Shown: in pieces, positions 7,724 to 15,170 of the stretch
Layout of the letters: every line of letters begins with the position of its first letter
Numbering within the stretch: position 1 is the first letter of the stretch
From: a virus
Direction: 5' to 3' (one strand)
Length of the DNA: 64,000 bases
Virus record (IMG/VR): IMGVR_UViG_3300030102_007483
Coordinates: 1 to 64,000 of that record
Translations under genes and position numbers: made by a program
Notes under the pieces: generated by a model
Databases searched by the model: none
Told to the model about the DNA's origin: nothing
The model's input: the letters and a program-made list of their open reading frames with translations, nothing else

Positions 7724-7978
7724 GAGCACTTCCTTAGTGGAAAACGGGACGCTACGCGCCCCAAGGTTGAGACAACGGACAAACTCCGAATTGAATATGA
7801 ACGTTGTCAAAGAGCACACCTGAGGTCGAAATGACCCCAAGTTCGAAAGCCGACCATTTCGGCTTGGTCTGAGAAACAAAACCCAAACATAGTAAGCCGA
7901 CGTGCTCAACAAACTGAGACGCGATTTACTTGTAAACATTTGGACCTCCTTTCTCACTGTCGTTGGGAAAGGAGGGCC
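7724..7978 (-). promoter_or_regulatory. Structured leader with sequestered ribosome binding site
   Basis: On the minus strand, AAAGGAGG lies five bases before ATG 7939. It is exactly complementary to cctcctttc just upstream, giving a 9-bp stem (plus coordinates 7945-7953 with 7967-7975). Translation from 7939 reads MFTSKSRLSLLSTSAYYVWV and continues in frame into the main gene. Additional hairpins follow, including aagccga/tcggctt. The GAGCAC of the early leader codons is complementary to the GTGCTC just before ATG 7723. This could be an attenuator or riboregulator, or an N-terminal extension. Confidence 0.5.
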
Positions 7979-8069
7979 AAGTTGAGCCGTAAAACACTAG
8001 TAGTAGTAGTGCAGAAAAATCCTATTGCAAAAGACTCGATTCCGGGTCGTAACCCCGGCAAAAAACAAA

Positions 8070-8087
8070 GGTCGCGTAAGCGACTCC
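8070..8087. repeat. Recurrent hairpin GGTCGCNNAAGCGACTCC, copy 1
   Basis: Stem GTCGC (8071-8075) with GCGAC (8080-8084), loop GTAA. On the minus strand it is followed by CTTTGTTTTTT, so it could end leftward transcripts. Confidence 0.6.
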
Positions 8088-8335
8088 AACTGCCGCCTTT
8101 AGGCGGAATCGAGCCCCAATCCCATAGGGTACGACTCGTTTTGCGAAAAACGACCGCTGGATTTTTCCCCGCACGCGTGAGGCTAAGGATAGTCCTTCGC
8201 GCTGCGGGAGTGAAGCGTAGGCTTTTTCCTTAGAATCTAAACAAGAAGTACGAAAAACTACGAGCGATAGTGACTTCACTCCGTCTAGCAGCGCAACAGA
8301 AATAGTGTCCGGATGTGGCCACCAAATAGACCGGA

Positions 8336-8355
8336 TGACCAAACTTGTTTGGTCA
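8336..8355. repeat. 8-bp perfect hairpin
   Basis: tgaccaaa (8336-8343), loop cttg, tttggtca (8348-8355). No T-run follows on either strand, so it is unlikely to be a terminator. Confidence 0.6.
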
Positions 8356-8382
8356 CCCCATGCGACTTGCTCCGCTGAGTGG

Positions 8383-8427
8383 ATAATCGCTGTTAACATG
8401 GATCACGTATCGTGATTCTGCGATTAT
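8383..8427. repeat. Nested double stem
   Basis: Outer arms ataatcgc (8383-8390) and gcgattat (8420-8427) enclose inner arms atcacg (8402-8407) and cgtgat (8411-8416) with a three-base loop. The sides are asymmetric: 11 unpaired bases on the left, three on the right. Confidence 0.6.
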
Positions 8428-8441
8428 ACACCTTAAATACT

Positions 8442-8459
8442 GGTCGCCTAAGCGACTCC
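8442..8459. repeat. Recurrent hairpin GGTCGCNNAAGCGACTCC, copy 2
   Basis: Stem GTCGC (8443-8447) with GCGAC (8452-8456), loop CTAA. It lies 372 bases after copy 1. The minus-strand downstream sequence (CCAGTATTT) is less T-rich than for the other copies. Confidence 0.6.
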
Positions 8460-8819
8460 TATATACAATTGCCCTTCTGGTTGACTGACCGAGGCAATCG
8501 ATCGAAGATCGAAAGAAGGGTCAGCGGGGGCAACGTGTTTGGTCGCGGGGGTTTGCCGGTCCAAAAAAGAAGCCAGAGTTCAGAGCGTTTCCCAGCGAAT
8601 GAAGATGTCCTTTCGTTCGTTCTGCGGTTAGTGATCCGCGAGGAGCGGCTTATCGAACTGGACGGAAGTGAGTAGAGACCAAATGTCCGAAAACCGAACC
8701 AGTGAGAATCGTGTAAGCTACTAGGATTATTGAGGTTTGTCGGCATGCCCGGCGGGCCGGTGGTCTCTAGTTACTTCGCGAGGAGGGTCGATAAGGGATA
8801 GCGACGAGTGGAAAAAACT

Positions 8820-8837
8820 GGTCGCGCAAGCGACTCC
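8820..8837. repeat. Recurrent hairpin GGTCGCNNAAGCGACTCC, copy 3
   Basis: Stem GTCGC (8821-8825) with GCGAC (8830-8834), loop GCAA. It lies 378 bases after copy 2. On the minus strand it is followed by CCAGTTTTTT, a plausible terminator tail. Confidence 0.6.
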
Positions 8838-8862
8838 GCTGATTGGCTCAAGTAACCAAACT

Positions 8863-9052
8863 GATCAATCCGCCCGGACGATCAAGTCACCACGCGACGA
8901 TGCTGGAGAAACGATGAAGCCCCCACGCGTTGATCCGCCACAACGATGAAACCGCCACGCCTCGATGCCGGAACAACGATCAATCCGCCACCCCGCCGCT
9001 GAGAGGAACTCGACGTGATCTTCGCAGATAGTTTGAATCCGCCACCCCGTCG
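8863..9052. repeat. Iteron-like tandem repeat array
   Basis: Degenerate repeats of the type acgatSaaNccSccacgc begin at gatcaa 8863, gatcaa 8880, gatgaa 8913, gatgaa 8945, gatcaa 8978 and tttgaa 9032. The middle four are spaced 33, 32 and 33 bases, about three helical turns. The last two share 'aatccgccaccccg'. Such arrays bind replication initiators or repressors. The adjacent downstream gene encodes a ribbon-helix-helix-like protein that could be the ligand, which is inference. Confidence 0.55.
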
Positions 9053-9069
9053 CTGGTCGTAGCAGTACT

Positions 9070-9075
9070 TATAAT
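9070..9075 (+). promoter_or_regulatory. Perfect TATAAT -10 box, possible promoter
   Basis: TATAAT at 9070-9075 lies between the repeat array and the first rightward gene. No recognisable -35 lies 16-18 bases upstream, so an activator would be needed. The 185-base leader that follows includes a gtggta/taccac inverted repeat near 9191-9203. Confidence 0.3.
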
Positions 9076-9260
9076 ACCGGAACCGGAGGTTGATAGTGGA
9101 GGGGGGGAGGGTACCCCTGTTGTGCGCCGTACCACCCATAATGCCGAGAGCGCTTTCCCGACCGGGCCTATTCCCCAACTGCCTTACCGCTGTGGTATTA
9201 CCACCTTGCTACGAAAGGGCTTACGTGGTACTTTTCTGATCCAACCCATTGAGGACCACT

Positions 9261-9878
9261 ATGCCACGACCCAAATCAGACGAGATCAAGCTAAATTTAG
9301 ACTCCGACACCCTTGAACGACTGGACAGACTGGTACCGATCGTCGCTTCATCGGCTGCTGCTAGAGAGTTTGGGGTCGAAGTCGACCGTAGACTGGTCTC
9401 TCGGGTCGCTTTGTTGCGTGGTCTGACCGCTATGGAGGCGGCGGTGCCTCAAGAATCGGCACCTACACCGCCAGAAACTCCTGTTATGGACGTCGCGCCC
9501 CCTCCTCCGCTGTCGATTCCGGTCCCGGAGCCCGAAAACGAGCCAGAATCGGAGTCTGAAGAGGTCTCGATGGACGTTGAGTCCGTCGAAGTTGGGGATG
9601 ATGGCTTGATTCGGCCCCCTGAAGGCTGGAATCTGTGGAGTTCTCGGGAACGGATCCCGCCGGAGCACGTAGATGTCGACAACCACTACCAAAAAGGTGG
9701 CTGGAACCGGTACTGGGGACGTTCTGGGGAGGAAGTTATTGCGTTTTATTGGACTCCAGAGCCGGAAAAGCAGGATTATCCGTCATATAAGAAGACTGAC
9801 GCCAACGGTAAGGAGATTATTGTGCAGAAAACCCCATATGGCCCCGGTCACATGATTCCCCACGGGTGGTCAGCGTGA
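9261..9878 (+). CDS. Putative ribbon-helix-helix DNA-binding protein, 205 aa
   Basis: A GAGG six to seven bases upstream supports ATG 9261. Residues 1-60 have a ribbon-helix-helix-like arrangement: a short strand (DEIKLNLD), helix (DTLERLDRLVPIVAS), and a second helix (RLVSRVALLRGLTAME). A Pro/Glu-rich linker (about 65-105) follows, then a Trp/Tyr-rich C-terminal part of unknown type with GWNRYWG. Such proteins usually bind DNA as dimers in the major groove and act as repressors or partition factors. The repeat array just upstream is a natural candidate target. The assignment rests on pattern only. Confidence 0.5.
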   Translation: MPRPKSDEIKLNLDSDTLERLDRLVPIVASSAAAREFGVEVDRRLVSRVALLRGLTAMEAAVPQESAPTPPETPVMDVAPPPPLSIPVPEPENEPESESEEVSMDVESVEVGDDGLIRPPEGWNLWSSRERIPPEHVDVDNHYQKGGWNRYWGRSGEEVIAFYWTPEPEKQDYPSYKKTDANGKEIIVQKTPYGPGHMIPHGWSA

Positions 9879-10333
9879 AACTGCAACCAACATCCGAAGA
9901 AATCGCGGCATATTTGGAAGAAATGAACCCTGAAGCCTTAATGTACGAGGGATTCGAGGATGCTCTGGTTGGATTTGCGAGTCGGTGCTCGACTCAGCCA
10001 CTCGCTTTGTACGATCGCGGGAAATGCATTGATATCCTAGTAGATAGCGGAATGAGTCCCGAAGATGCCGAGGAGTACTTCGCATATAACGTCGAAGGTT
10101 GCTGGGCTGGACCCAACACTCCTCTAATCGCCGCCTTTTGTCTTGAGCCGATAGGACTCCGGTACCCCATATCGAACTTGGAGTTGATTACAGAGACGGG
10201 CGGTGACGTCGAGGTATACGTCGGCAGACATACCGGGCCGGAATCCGTGACCGACTCTGCAGATACTGGGTCGGGTGGCGTAGACGGTGCATCCGAGTCC
10301 GGGGGTCCCGTCGGATCTAGTAAACAAACCTAA
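9875..10333 (+). CDS. Conserved phage protein of unknown function, 152 aa
   Basis: GTG 9875 overlaps the previous stop as GTGA, with GGTGG five bases upstream. A GTG at 9866 is the alternative. The core reads EEMNPEALMYEGFEDALVGF, then Q-P-L-A-L-Y-D and CIDILVDSGMSPEDAEEYF, ending in YNVEGCWAGPNTP. I recognise this word order from uncharacterised proteins common in environmental phages, with no known function. The last 50 residues are a Gly/Ser/Thr/Asp-rich extension that lies opposite the antisense YkgJ-like gene, so its composition may be constrained by that overlap. Confidence 0.7.
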   Translation: MKLQPTSEEIAAYLEEMNPEALMYEGFEDALVGFASRCSTQPLALYDRGKCIDILVDSGMSPEDAEEYFAYNVEGCWAGPNTPLIAAFCLEPIGLRYPISNLELITETGGDVEVYVGRHTGPESVTDSADTGSGGVDGASESGGPVGSSKQT

Positions 10334-10480
10334 ATGTCCGCACGATCCGTCAGGTTTAATTTTAAAATCAAACTGTTTATCCTCTTCCGGCAGCTCGATG
10401 TAGGGCAGTCGGTCCTTTATGTTGGCACAACAGCACCCACAAGATGTGCATTCAAACCTTTTATTGAGAGATTTATTCAT
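10124..10480 (-). CDS. YkgJ-type Cys-cluster (zinc/iron-binding) protein, 118 aa
   Basis: The sequence carries the hallmark cluster C11-x2-C14-x-C16-C17-C18 near the N-terminus, then C47, C64-x-V-Y-x-x-R-P-x-x-C74 and C97. This is the pattern of the YkgJ family, annotated as zinc- or iron-chelating, with unclear role. It is antisense to its neighbours: its last 210 bases lie under the gene ending at 10333. Its ATG (10480-10478) shares the bases CATG with the start of the rightward FmdB-like gene. Both reading frames look like genuine proteins, so the overlap appears real. Confidence 0.75.
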   Translation of the reverse strand: MNKSLNKRFECTSCGCCCANIKDRLPYIELPEEDKQFDFKIKPDGSCGHLGLFTRSDGTPGLGCTVYATRPSICRVGHGFRPGMSADVYLDVTARLCNQLQVRYGVPESYRLKTKGGD

Positions 10481-10664
10481 GCCTTTGTATGTATTTAAGT
10501 GTGATAAGTGCGAGGAAAAGATCGAAGTCTTACAGGCGTTCGGAGATCCTGAGCCCGATTGCCAAGACTGTCAGGTACCGATGATAAAGCAAGTTGCCTT
10601 TGCTTCGTTTATCTTGCAGGGGTCTGGTTGGGCAAAAGACAACTACGGATTGAAGGAAGACTAA
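10479..10664 (+). CDS. FmdB-like zinc-ribbon protein, 61 aa
   Basis: The start MPLYVFKCDKC is the standard opening of the FmdB-type ribbon. The pairs C8-x2-C11 and C28-x2-C31 would hold one zinc ion, and the ending GSGWAKDNYG is also typical of this family. These proteins are annotated as putative regulators, but their phage role is unproven. GAGAG lies upstream as a weak binding site. The gene is divergent from the YkgJ-like gene with overlapping start codons. Confidence 0.85.
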   Translation: MPLYVFKCDKCEEKIEVLQAFGDPEPDCQDCQVPMIKQVAFASFILQGSGWAKDNYGLKED

Positions 10665-10676
10665 ACTCGTTATAGT
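10650..10676 (+). promoter_or_regulatory. Possible sigma70-type promoter
   Basis: TTGAAG (10650-10655), 15-base spacer, TATAGT (10671-10676), followed by the leader of the gene at 10700. The spacer is short and the -35 lies within the FmdB-like gene. Confidence 0.35.
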
Positions 10677-10699
10677 ATTTTTAAGGAGAACGATCGATT

Positions 10700-11839
10700 A
10701 TGGCATTGAAGGAAACCAAATCTCCTCAGGAAATTATCAACGAGATGAAGGCAGAGGAGCGTAGTCGATTAGCAAAAGCCGAGATCGAGATGGAGGGCGC
10801 GACGATTAGAGGTGCTATGCCGACCTTTAAGAACCTCACCAAAACTATCGATTACGGTATGACAGGGGATTCCACCCCTCGCCGCGACCTTTCTCATCCA
10901 ACTGGTCAGATTTTTACGTTGCCCAACGGTAATGAAGTTGTGCTCGTCCCCGAGGCCGAGCTTCCAGAATTTTTGTTCGACGACACTGTGACAGGGAAGG
11001 ATACAAACGAGGTTCGCGAATACTATCCACAGCGCCGGAGGCCCGAATATGACCCGTCCACTTACGAAGAATATGTTCTGAAGAGGCGCAACGATCGATT
11101 ACGCAGAAGGAGAGTTAGCCCTCGTAATGAAGATGAGGGAGTCGATGCTCGACGAGTTATGGTCCCCGAAGCTGCCAAAGCCCTCAGAAAAGATAGAGCT
11201 TTTGGGGTTGAGGGCAGCTTTCCGGTTCATCATTTGGGTAATGGATTTTTCGTTCTGTTAGGTGTTGAGCAGCAGTATCAGCCTGATAAGAGTTCTTTCG
11301 GTACATATGAAATGACGTCTGACGGTCCTGTCCGCACCGACGACGGGCAACCAACTACGAAGTCTATCCCGATCGTATTTTATTCCGATCCAAATAAGCC
11401 CATTGAATATGAAGCCTTAGACGATTACGACAAGAAAACTGACACGTATAGTTACGTCAAAGACACGCGCCCCTCGTTTGGTGGTTATCTTTTGGACCCC
11501 TCGCGGAACTATGTCCGTCAGGGGTATCGGTCTGTCTCTGACACGCAGGTGCCGTTCTACAACGTTGATAAGTCTAAAATTAAGCCGGAGTTGATACCGG
11601 ACTTTACGGGGCGTGACGTTATCGAGGGGTACAAAGCTGCCAAGGCGGCATCTAGGTCTACACCTCCACGGGAGGTAAAGCCTCCTCGGGTGATGAAGCC
11701 TGCGCCGCCACCAGAGCCTCGACCAGAGCCTCCACCGTCGTTTCAAGGTCGTGAGGTACCTGTGGTCGATACCTTAAAGGGTCGACGTCGTAAGGCAAAA
11801 CGAAGATTTGCTGAGCGTCAGGAACTTACAGATGAATAA
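10700..11839 (+). CDS. Hypothetical protein, 379 aa
   Basis: AAGGAG lies 11 bases before ATG 10700. The protein is hydrophilic with an acidic/basic N-terminal helix (SPQEIINEMKAEERSRLAKA), an Arg-rich segment near 130-150, a central part with strands (HHLGNGFFVLLGVEQQYQ), and a Pro-rich then basic C-terminus (PAPPPEPRPEPPP, followed by KGRRRKAKRRF). There is no signal or membrane segment. No family was recognised. It begins a rightward run of genes that ends with a decoration-like protein, so a virion or assembly role is possible. Confidence 0.7.
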   Translation: MALKETKSPQEIINEMKAEERSRLAKAEIEMEGATIRGAMPTFKNLTKTIDYGMTGDSTPRRDLSHPTGQIFTLPNGNEVVLVPEAELPEFLFDDTVTGKDTNEVREYYPQRRRPEYDPSTYEEYVLKRRNDRLRRRRVSPRNEDEGVDARRVMVPEAAKALRKDRAFGVEGSFPVHHLGNGFFVLLGVEQQYQPDKSSFGTYEMTSDGPVRTDDGQPTTKSIPIVFYSDPNKPIEYEALDDYDKKTDTYSYVKDTRPSFGGYLLDPSRNYVRQGYRSVSDTQVPFYNVDKSKIKPELIPDFTGRDVIEGYKAAKAASRSTPPREVKPPRVMKPAPPPEPRPEPPPSFQGREVPVVDTLKGRRRKAKRRFAERQELTDE

Positions 11840-11853
11840 GTAGTTGTTATACT
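11826..11853 (+). promoter_or_regulatory. Possible sigma70-type promoter
   Basis: TTACAG (11826-11831), 16-base spacer, TATACT (11848-11853), with AAGGAG and the GTG start of the next gene following. Confidence 0.4.
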
Positions 11854-11874
11854 TGGTCGAACAAGGAGTTTACT

Positions 11875-12198
11875 GTGGCGGCGGATCCCGAAAAAGATAA
11901 AGATGAAGATGCTGACTTCGACGGTAAGAAAGTCGACGTCAAGGTTGTTAAGCGTAATCAGAGTTTGCCCTCTATGGTCGCCAAGAAGAAATCCAAAAAG
12001 GGCAGATTTGTTCGTGCCGGACGAAAGAAGGTCGGTGATGATACCCCGCAAAAAATGATTGACGCCGCTAAGCGTGATCTTCAAAAGGGGGACAAAAAAA
12101 GTTTTCCTGATTTGAACAAAGACGGGAAGATTACGAAGGCTGATATCCTCATGGGTCGTGGTGTGAAACCTGCAGGCAAAACAGACAAGTCTCAATAA
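11875..12198 (+). CDS. Lys-rich protein with EF-hand-like loop, 107 aa
   Basis: GTG start at 11875 with AAGGAG upstream. The protein is very rich in Lys and Asp. Residues 79-90 read D-L-N-K-D-G-K-I-T-K-A-D, which matches a calcium-binding EF-hand or dockerin-type loop (acidic or Asn residues at positions 1, 3, 5 and 12, Gly at 6). Only one loop is present, so a full EF-hand pair is not formed. The rest is disordered and basic. No family recognised. Confidence 0.65.
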   Translation: MAADPEKDKDEDADFDGKKVDVKVVKRNQSLPSMVAKKKSKKGRFVRAGRKKVGDDTPQKMIDAAKRDLQKGDKKSFPDLNKDGKITKADILMGRGVKPAGKTDKSQ

Positions 12199-12216
12199 AT
12201 ATTTGGAGAAGTAGAA

Positions 12217-12438
12217 ATGGATGAAGCGAAAGAAATGATTGAGGAGGAAAAATCAAAACTTCAATCACAGGCATTTGGTCCCAAAGGCGGCAAGTTGACT
12301 AAGCGTCAGGAAAAAACCATGAAGGCGCACTCTGAGCATCACAGCAAAAAACACATGGACTTTATGCGTAAAGAGATGCTGAAAGGCGTATCGTTCACAG
12401 AAGCCCATAAAAAAGCGCAAAAGAAAATAGGGAAGTAG
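12217..12438 (+). CDS. Small Lys-rich helical protein, 73 aa
   Basis: GGAG lies ahead of ATG 12217. The product is predicted wholly helical, rich in Lys, Glu, Met and His (KRQEKTMKAHSEHHSKKHMD). It resembles the small charged proteins scattered through phage head modules, with no known activity. The next gene begins two bases after its stop. Confidence 0.65.
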   Translation: MDEAKEMIEEEKSKLQSQAFGPKGGKLTKRQEKTMKAHSEHHSKKHMDFMRKEMLKGVSFTEAHKKAQKKIGK

Positions 12439-12440
12439 TC

Positions 12441-14414
12441 ATGGCTGACAAGGCTAAAAATATTTTGGGTAATCCGCCTTCGATACCTGACGAAGATATT
12501 GCGGCTCCGGACCAAAAGGCGATCGAAAGATTTGAGTCTCGTGAGACATACAAGGGATTTAAGATTCCTCGTATGAATCCAAACACGGGCAAACCTATGA
12601 CAATGCCGGAACGTCGAGCCTTTAGAAAAGCTATTGATGAGCGTGAAGCTTTTGCTCCATCATTTCAGAGGAAATTTCCTCGTGTGGCGGACGATATTAT
12701 CGGCGACACATTTCGTGGCGTTAAGAGATCTGCGAAAGACTCCGCTCGAGAAATGTTCAAAGAAGCCGAAGGTCTTAAGAAAGTTCCCGGCTTGGCGGCT
12801 GATGTTGGTGAAGGATTATTTGAGGCGGCCACTATTGTGCCCCGAACCAAAGCGGCGATTGCTGCCGATCCTGAGGGCGCTAAGCAGTTTGCTAGAGCCG
12901 TAATGTCTGGAGACCGAGAGGCAATACGGTCGATGGCTACAGAGGCTTCTGAGGGCGTTGCAGAGCCTTTCGCTACCTTTGGAGATGCAGTTTTGTCTGC
13001 GGATGCTCTCGAAAGGGGTGAGCCTCTTGAGGCTGCTGGGTACGCGGGCCTTGTCCTTGCACCTTCAGTCTTGCAGCTTTTGGGTAAAAACATTTCCAAG
13101 GGTTGGTTGAAGAGTGCCGCTGAGGCGGGCGAAGAGATCCCTGATGAAGCCGCAAGGAAGATGAACGACCTTGCGAAGCGTGTAGACGAAGGAAAAGTCA
13201 CAGACGACATGCAGGTCCGACGTGAGATCGCGGCAATCGAGGACACTCATAAAGCTGAGTACATGCAAAGCAAACCCTCAGGCGGCGAGCGTAAATCAGC
13301 TTTCGAGCCCTTCCCTGAGTATGTTCCGTCTCCAACCGGTATAACGTCTGATCAAAGTAAGAGGAACATTGAAGACGTCGTCAGTAAGGTCAGAGAAACC
13401 TCTGAGCGCGTTATGGGCAAGCCCCCCGGCAGCGGTGGCCGTAGCATTGAGGAGCGTTTAGCCTCAGAGGGTATTCCAGTCCGTATGCCAGCGGGAGTTG
13501 CTAGACCCCAGAGCACTGACGCTCTCATGAGAAACGCTATTAATAATTTTGATATGTTTGGTAGTGGCTTGGGCGGACCCACCAAACTCTACAGAGTGGG
13601 GCAGCCTAACTTTCCTGAAGGTTTTTCTTACATGGAAGCCAGTAGTCCAGAAGCTTTAGAGCAGATTTTGCTGACTAATGGCGAGCTTTTCGAAGAATTT
13701 ATCGACATGGGTGGACTTGCTGAAGCCACTGAAGGTGGTGTTAGGCGCGATATCTCGGACTTTATTTCTGAGGCGTCACCAGAAGAATCAGCGAAATATT
13801 TTGGTATGAAGGGTGGAGGCGGAGGATACCCCGGCGGCGGTGGTGGAGTAGCTGAATTTAGGGCGATGCAAGAGGGTATACGGAGCTTCTTGAAATCTTC
13901 GGACCCTGATGCATTGATACGACCAAATCCGTCACCTAAATTTGGTTTGTCGGATCAAGGACATCACAATGTCGTAGAGGATTTGGGTCCGCTTCTTCCC
14001 CAAGACAGAAACCTGCTTGAAGAGTTTGCAGGTAAATACAATTTGAGCGAAACAGAGTTGCGTCAGTTGCGGGATGAGTATGTAGCCTATGGGTATGATG
14101 ATTTCCCATCAAGATCTCAGCGTGGTTTTGAAGAAATCGACATCCCCGACGATCGCTCAAGAGGCGGTCGTAGCATCGACGATATTGAGGGACCGTCTGA
14201 GGCTGAGATTGAAGAAATGATTGGTAAGGATTTCCGTGAGGATATGCAGGAAGATGCCAAGCGCAGGAACTTTGAGCAATTTGGTTTGGAGGCGGTCAAA
14301 AATGATCCCACTGGACGGCTTGCTCGCAGGCGTCGGCAGAGGATGAAAGGTACAGAGCGGGATCGTCCTCGCGGTGGTGCTAGACGTCGAGATGGTTTGG
14401 ACGACGATAACTAA
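12441..14414 (+). CDS. Hypothetical large protein, 657 aa
   Basis: No family was recognised. The N-terminal 250 residues are helical and Ala/Glu-rich (ADVGEGLFEAATIVPRTKAAIAADPEGAKQF type), like ejected or internal virion proteins. The stretch from 260 to 400 is charged and disordered. A Gly-rich run (GGGGYPGGGG) lies near 460. The C-terminus is acidic then strongly basic (RLARRRRQRMKG). The size, helical N-terminus and place before a capsid-decoration-like gene suggest a virion component, which is inference. Confidence 0.7.
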   Translation: MADKAKNILGNPPSIPDEDIAAPDQKAIERFESRETYKGFKIPRMNPNTGKPMTMPERRAFRKAIDEREAFAPSFQRKFPRVADDIIGDTFRGVKRSAKDSAREMFKEAEGLKKVPGLAADVGEGLFEAATIVPRTKAAIAADPEGAKQFARAVMSGDREAIRSMATEASEGVAEPFATFGDAVLSADALERGEPLEAAGYAGLVLAPSVLQLLGKNISKGWLKSAAEAGEEIPDEAARKMNDLAKRVDEGKVTDDMQVRREIAAIEDTHKAEYMQSKPSGGERKSAFEPFPEYVPSPTGITSDQSKRNIEDVVSKVRETSERVMGKPPGSGGRSIEERLASEGIPVRMPAGVARPQSTDALMRNAINNFDMFGSGLGGPTKLYRVGQPNFPEGFSYMEASSPEALEQILLTNGELFEEFIDMGGLAEATEGGVRRDISDFISEASPEESAKYFGMKGGGGGYPGGGGGVAEFRAMQEGIRSFLKSSDPDALIRPNPSPKFGLSDQGHHNVVEDLGPLLPQDRNLLEEFAGKYNLSETELRQLRDEYVAYGYDDFPSRSQRGFEEIDIPDDRSRGGRSIDDIEGPSEAEIEEMIGKDFREDMQEDAKRRNFEQFGLEAVKNDPTGRLARRRRQRMKGTERDRPRGGARRRDGLDDDN

Positions 14415-14502
14415 TAGTTTTTGTTGCCGTTTTTCCTGCTCATGGTAGGATTTCTGTGCGTGATGATGCGCTTTTGTAACTCCTAAAAAGGAATGGAAAA
14501 TC

Positions 14503-15150
14503 ATGGCTAAGTTTAAGCAAGAACAAATTATCCCCGGCGTAACGAAGACTCGTTCGAACGCCATCAAGGTTCACTGTGGTGCTGCTATCGCAGAGAACGA
14601 CATTATCGTCGCTACTGGTATGGAGGGTGATTTCCTGTCATGTGTGCCTGCCGACAACACGGACATTACTAAGTGTCGTGGTCCCTTCTTTGTCGCCGAC
14701 TTTGCTGGTGCGTCAGGAGAGTTTCTCCCTCTTGCCCTGCCGTACAAGGTCATCACTGACAAGAACACCTCTGCCGCTGCTCAAGTTGGTGACGCCGTGT
14801 ACTTGAGCACTGGCGGAGATGTCACTCTGGGTGCCGTGCCTGCTGCAACTGCTGATGGTGCTGCCTTCAGCGCGAACGTTCGTGTTGGTCGGATCACAAA
14901 GGTTGACGCTAGTGCAGGAGCCTACGTCCTTGAGCCTAGTGTAGCTAACGGTGCTCCAATCGTGGGCAAGGTGACATGCAGCGGTACATCATCGACAGTC
15001 ACCGGTTTTACCGCAGAGCTTAATGGTGCTCCGGTCGTCGTGTCTATGGACGCAAACATCGCGACAACAGGCGCGGTCATTGCAGCAGGCACACTGACGA
15101 TTCACCATGCCTCGTCCACCGACGATGCTACATACGCCATCTTCGCCTAA
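14503..15150 (+). CDS. Head decoration-like protein (DUF2190-like), 215 aa
   Basis: A beta-rich, Ala/Gly/Thr-rich protein with an AAAQVGDAVYLSTGGDVTLG segment followed by VRVGRITKVDASAGAYVLEP. This resembles DUF2190-type capsid decoration proteins, which repeat the theme 'V-G-D-x-V-Y ... V-G-x-x'. It would trim the outside of the head lattice. The C-terminal 60 residues (about 150-215) look like an added beta domain. AAAGGA lies upstream. The gene is followed by a strong terminator. A second decoration-like protein follows the capsid gene at 24037. Confidence 0.55.
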   Translation: MAKFKQEQIIPGVTKTRSNAIKVHCGAAIAENDIIVATGMEGDFLSCVPADNTDITKCRGPFFVADFAGASGEFLPLALPYKVITDKNTSAAAQVGDAVYLSTGGDVTLGAVPAATADGAAFSANVRVGRITKVDASAGAYVLEPSVANGAPIVGKVTCSGTSSTVTGFTAELNGAPVVVSMDANIATTGAVIAAGTLTIHHASSTDDATYAIFA

Positions 15151-15170
15151 ACAGCGTAGACAAAGAAAAG

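Larger units (their letters stand above)
7979..9260. other. Long gene-free, hairpin-rich region
   Basis: About 1.28 kb between divergent genes holds no ORF with protein-like composition on either strand. It is filled with short perfect hairpins: 8093-8106 (ccgcc/ggcgg), 8336-8355 (8-bp stem), 8383-8427 (nested stems), an imperfect 10-bp stem around 8168-8208 enclosing aagga/tcctt, and three copies of an 18-base hairpin. The last 200 bases carry an iteron-like array and a TATAAT. It may be a replication origin, a set of leftward terminators or a structured non-coding RNA. No tRNA was found. Confidence 0.5.

Noticed and set aside
8412-8675. 87-codon rightward ORF in the gene-free region
   Set aside because: No ribosome binding site, Ser/Arg-rich composition unlike neighbours, and it crosses strong hairpins including the repeated 18-base element.
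7979-9260. tRNA genes or CRISPR array in the gene-free region
   Set aside because: No cloverleaf with a T-arm could be drawn on either strand. The repeats at 8863-9052 are degenerate and lack unique spacers of constant length.
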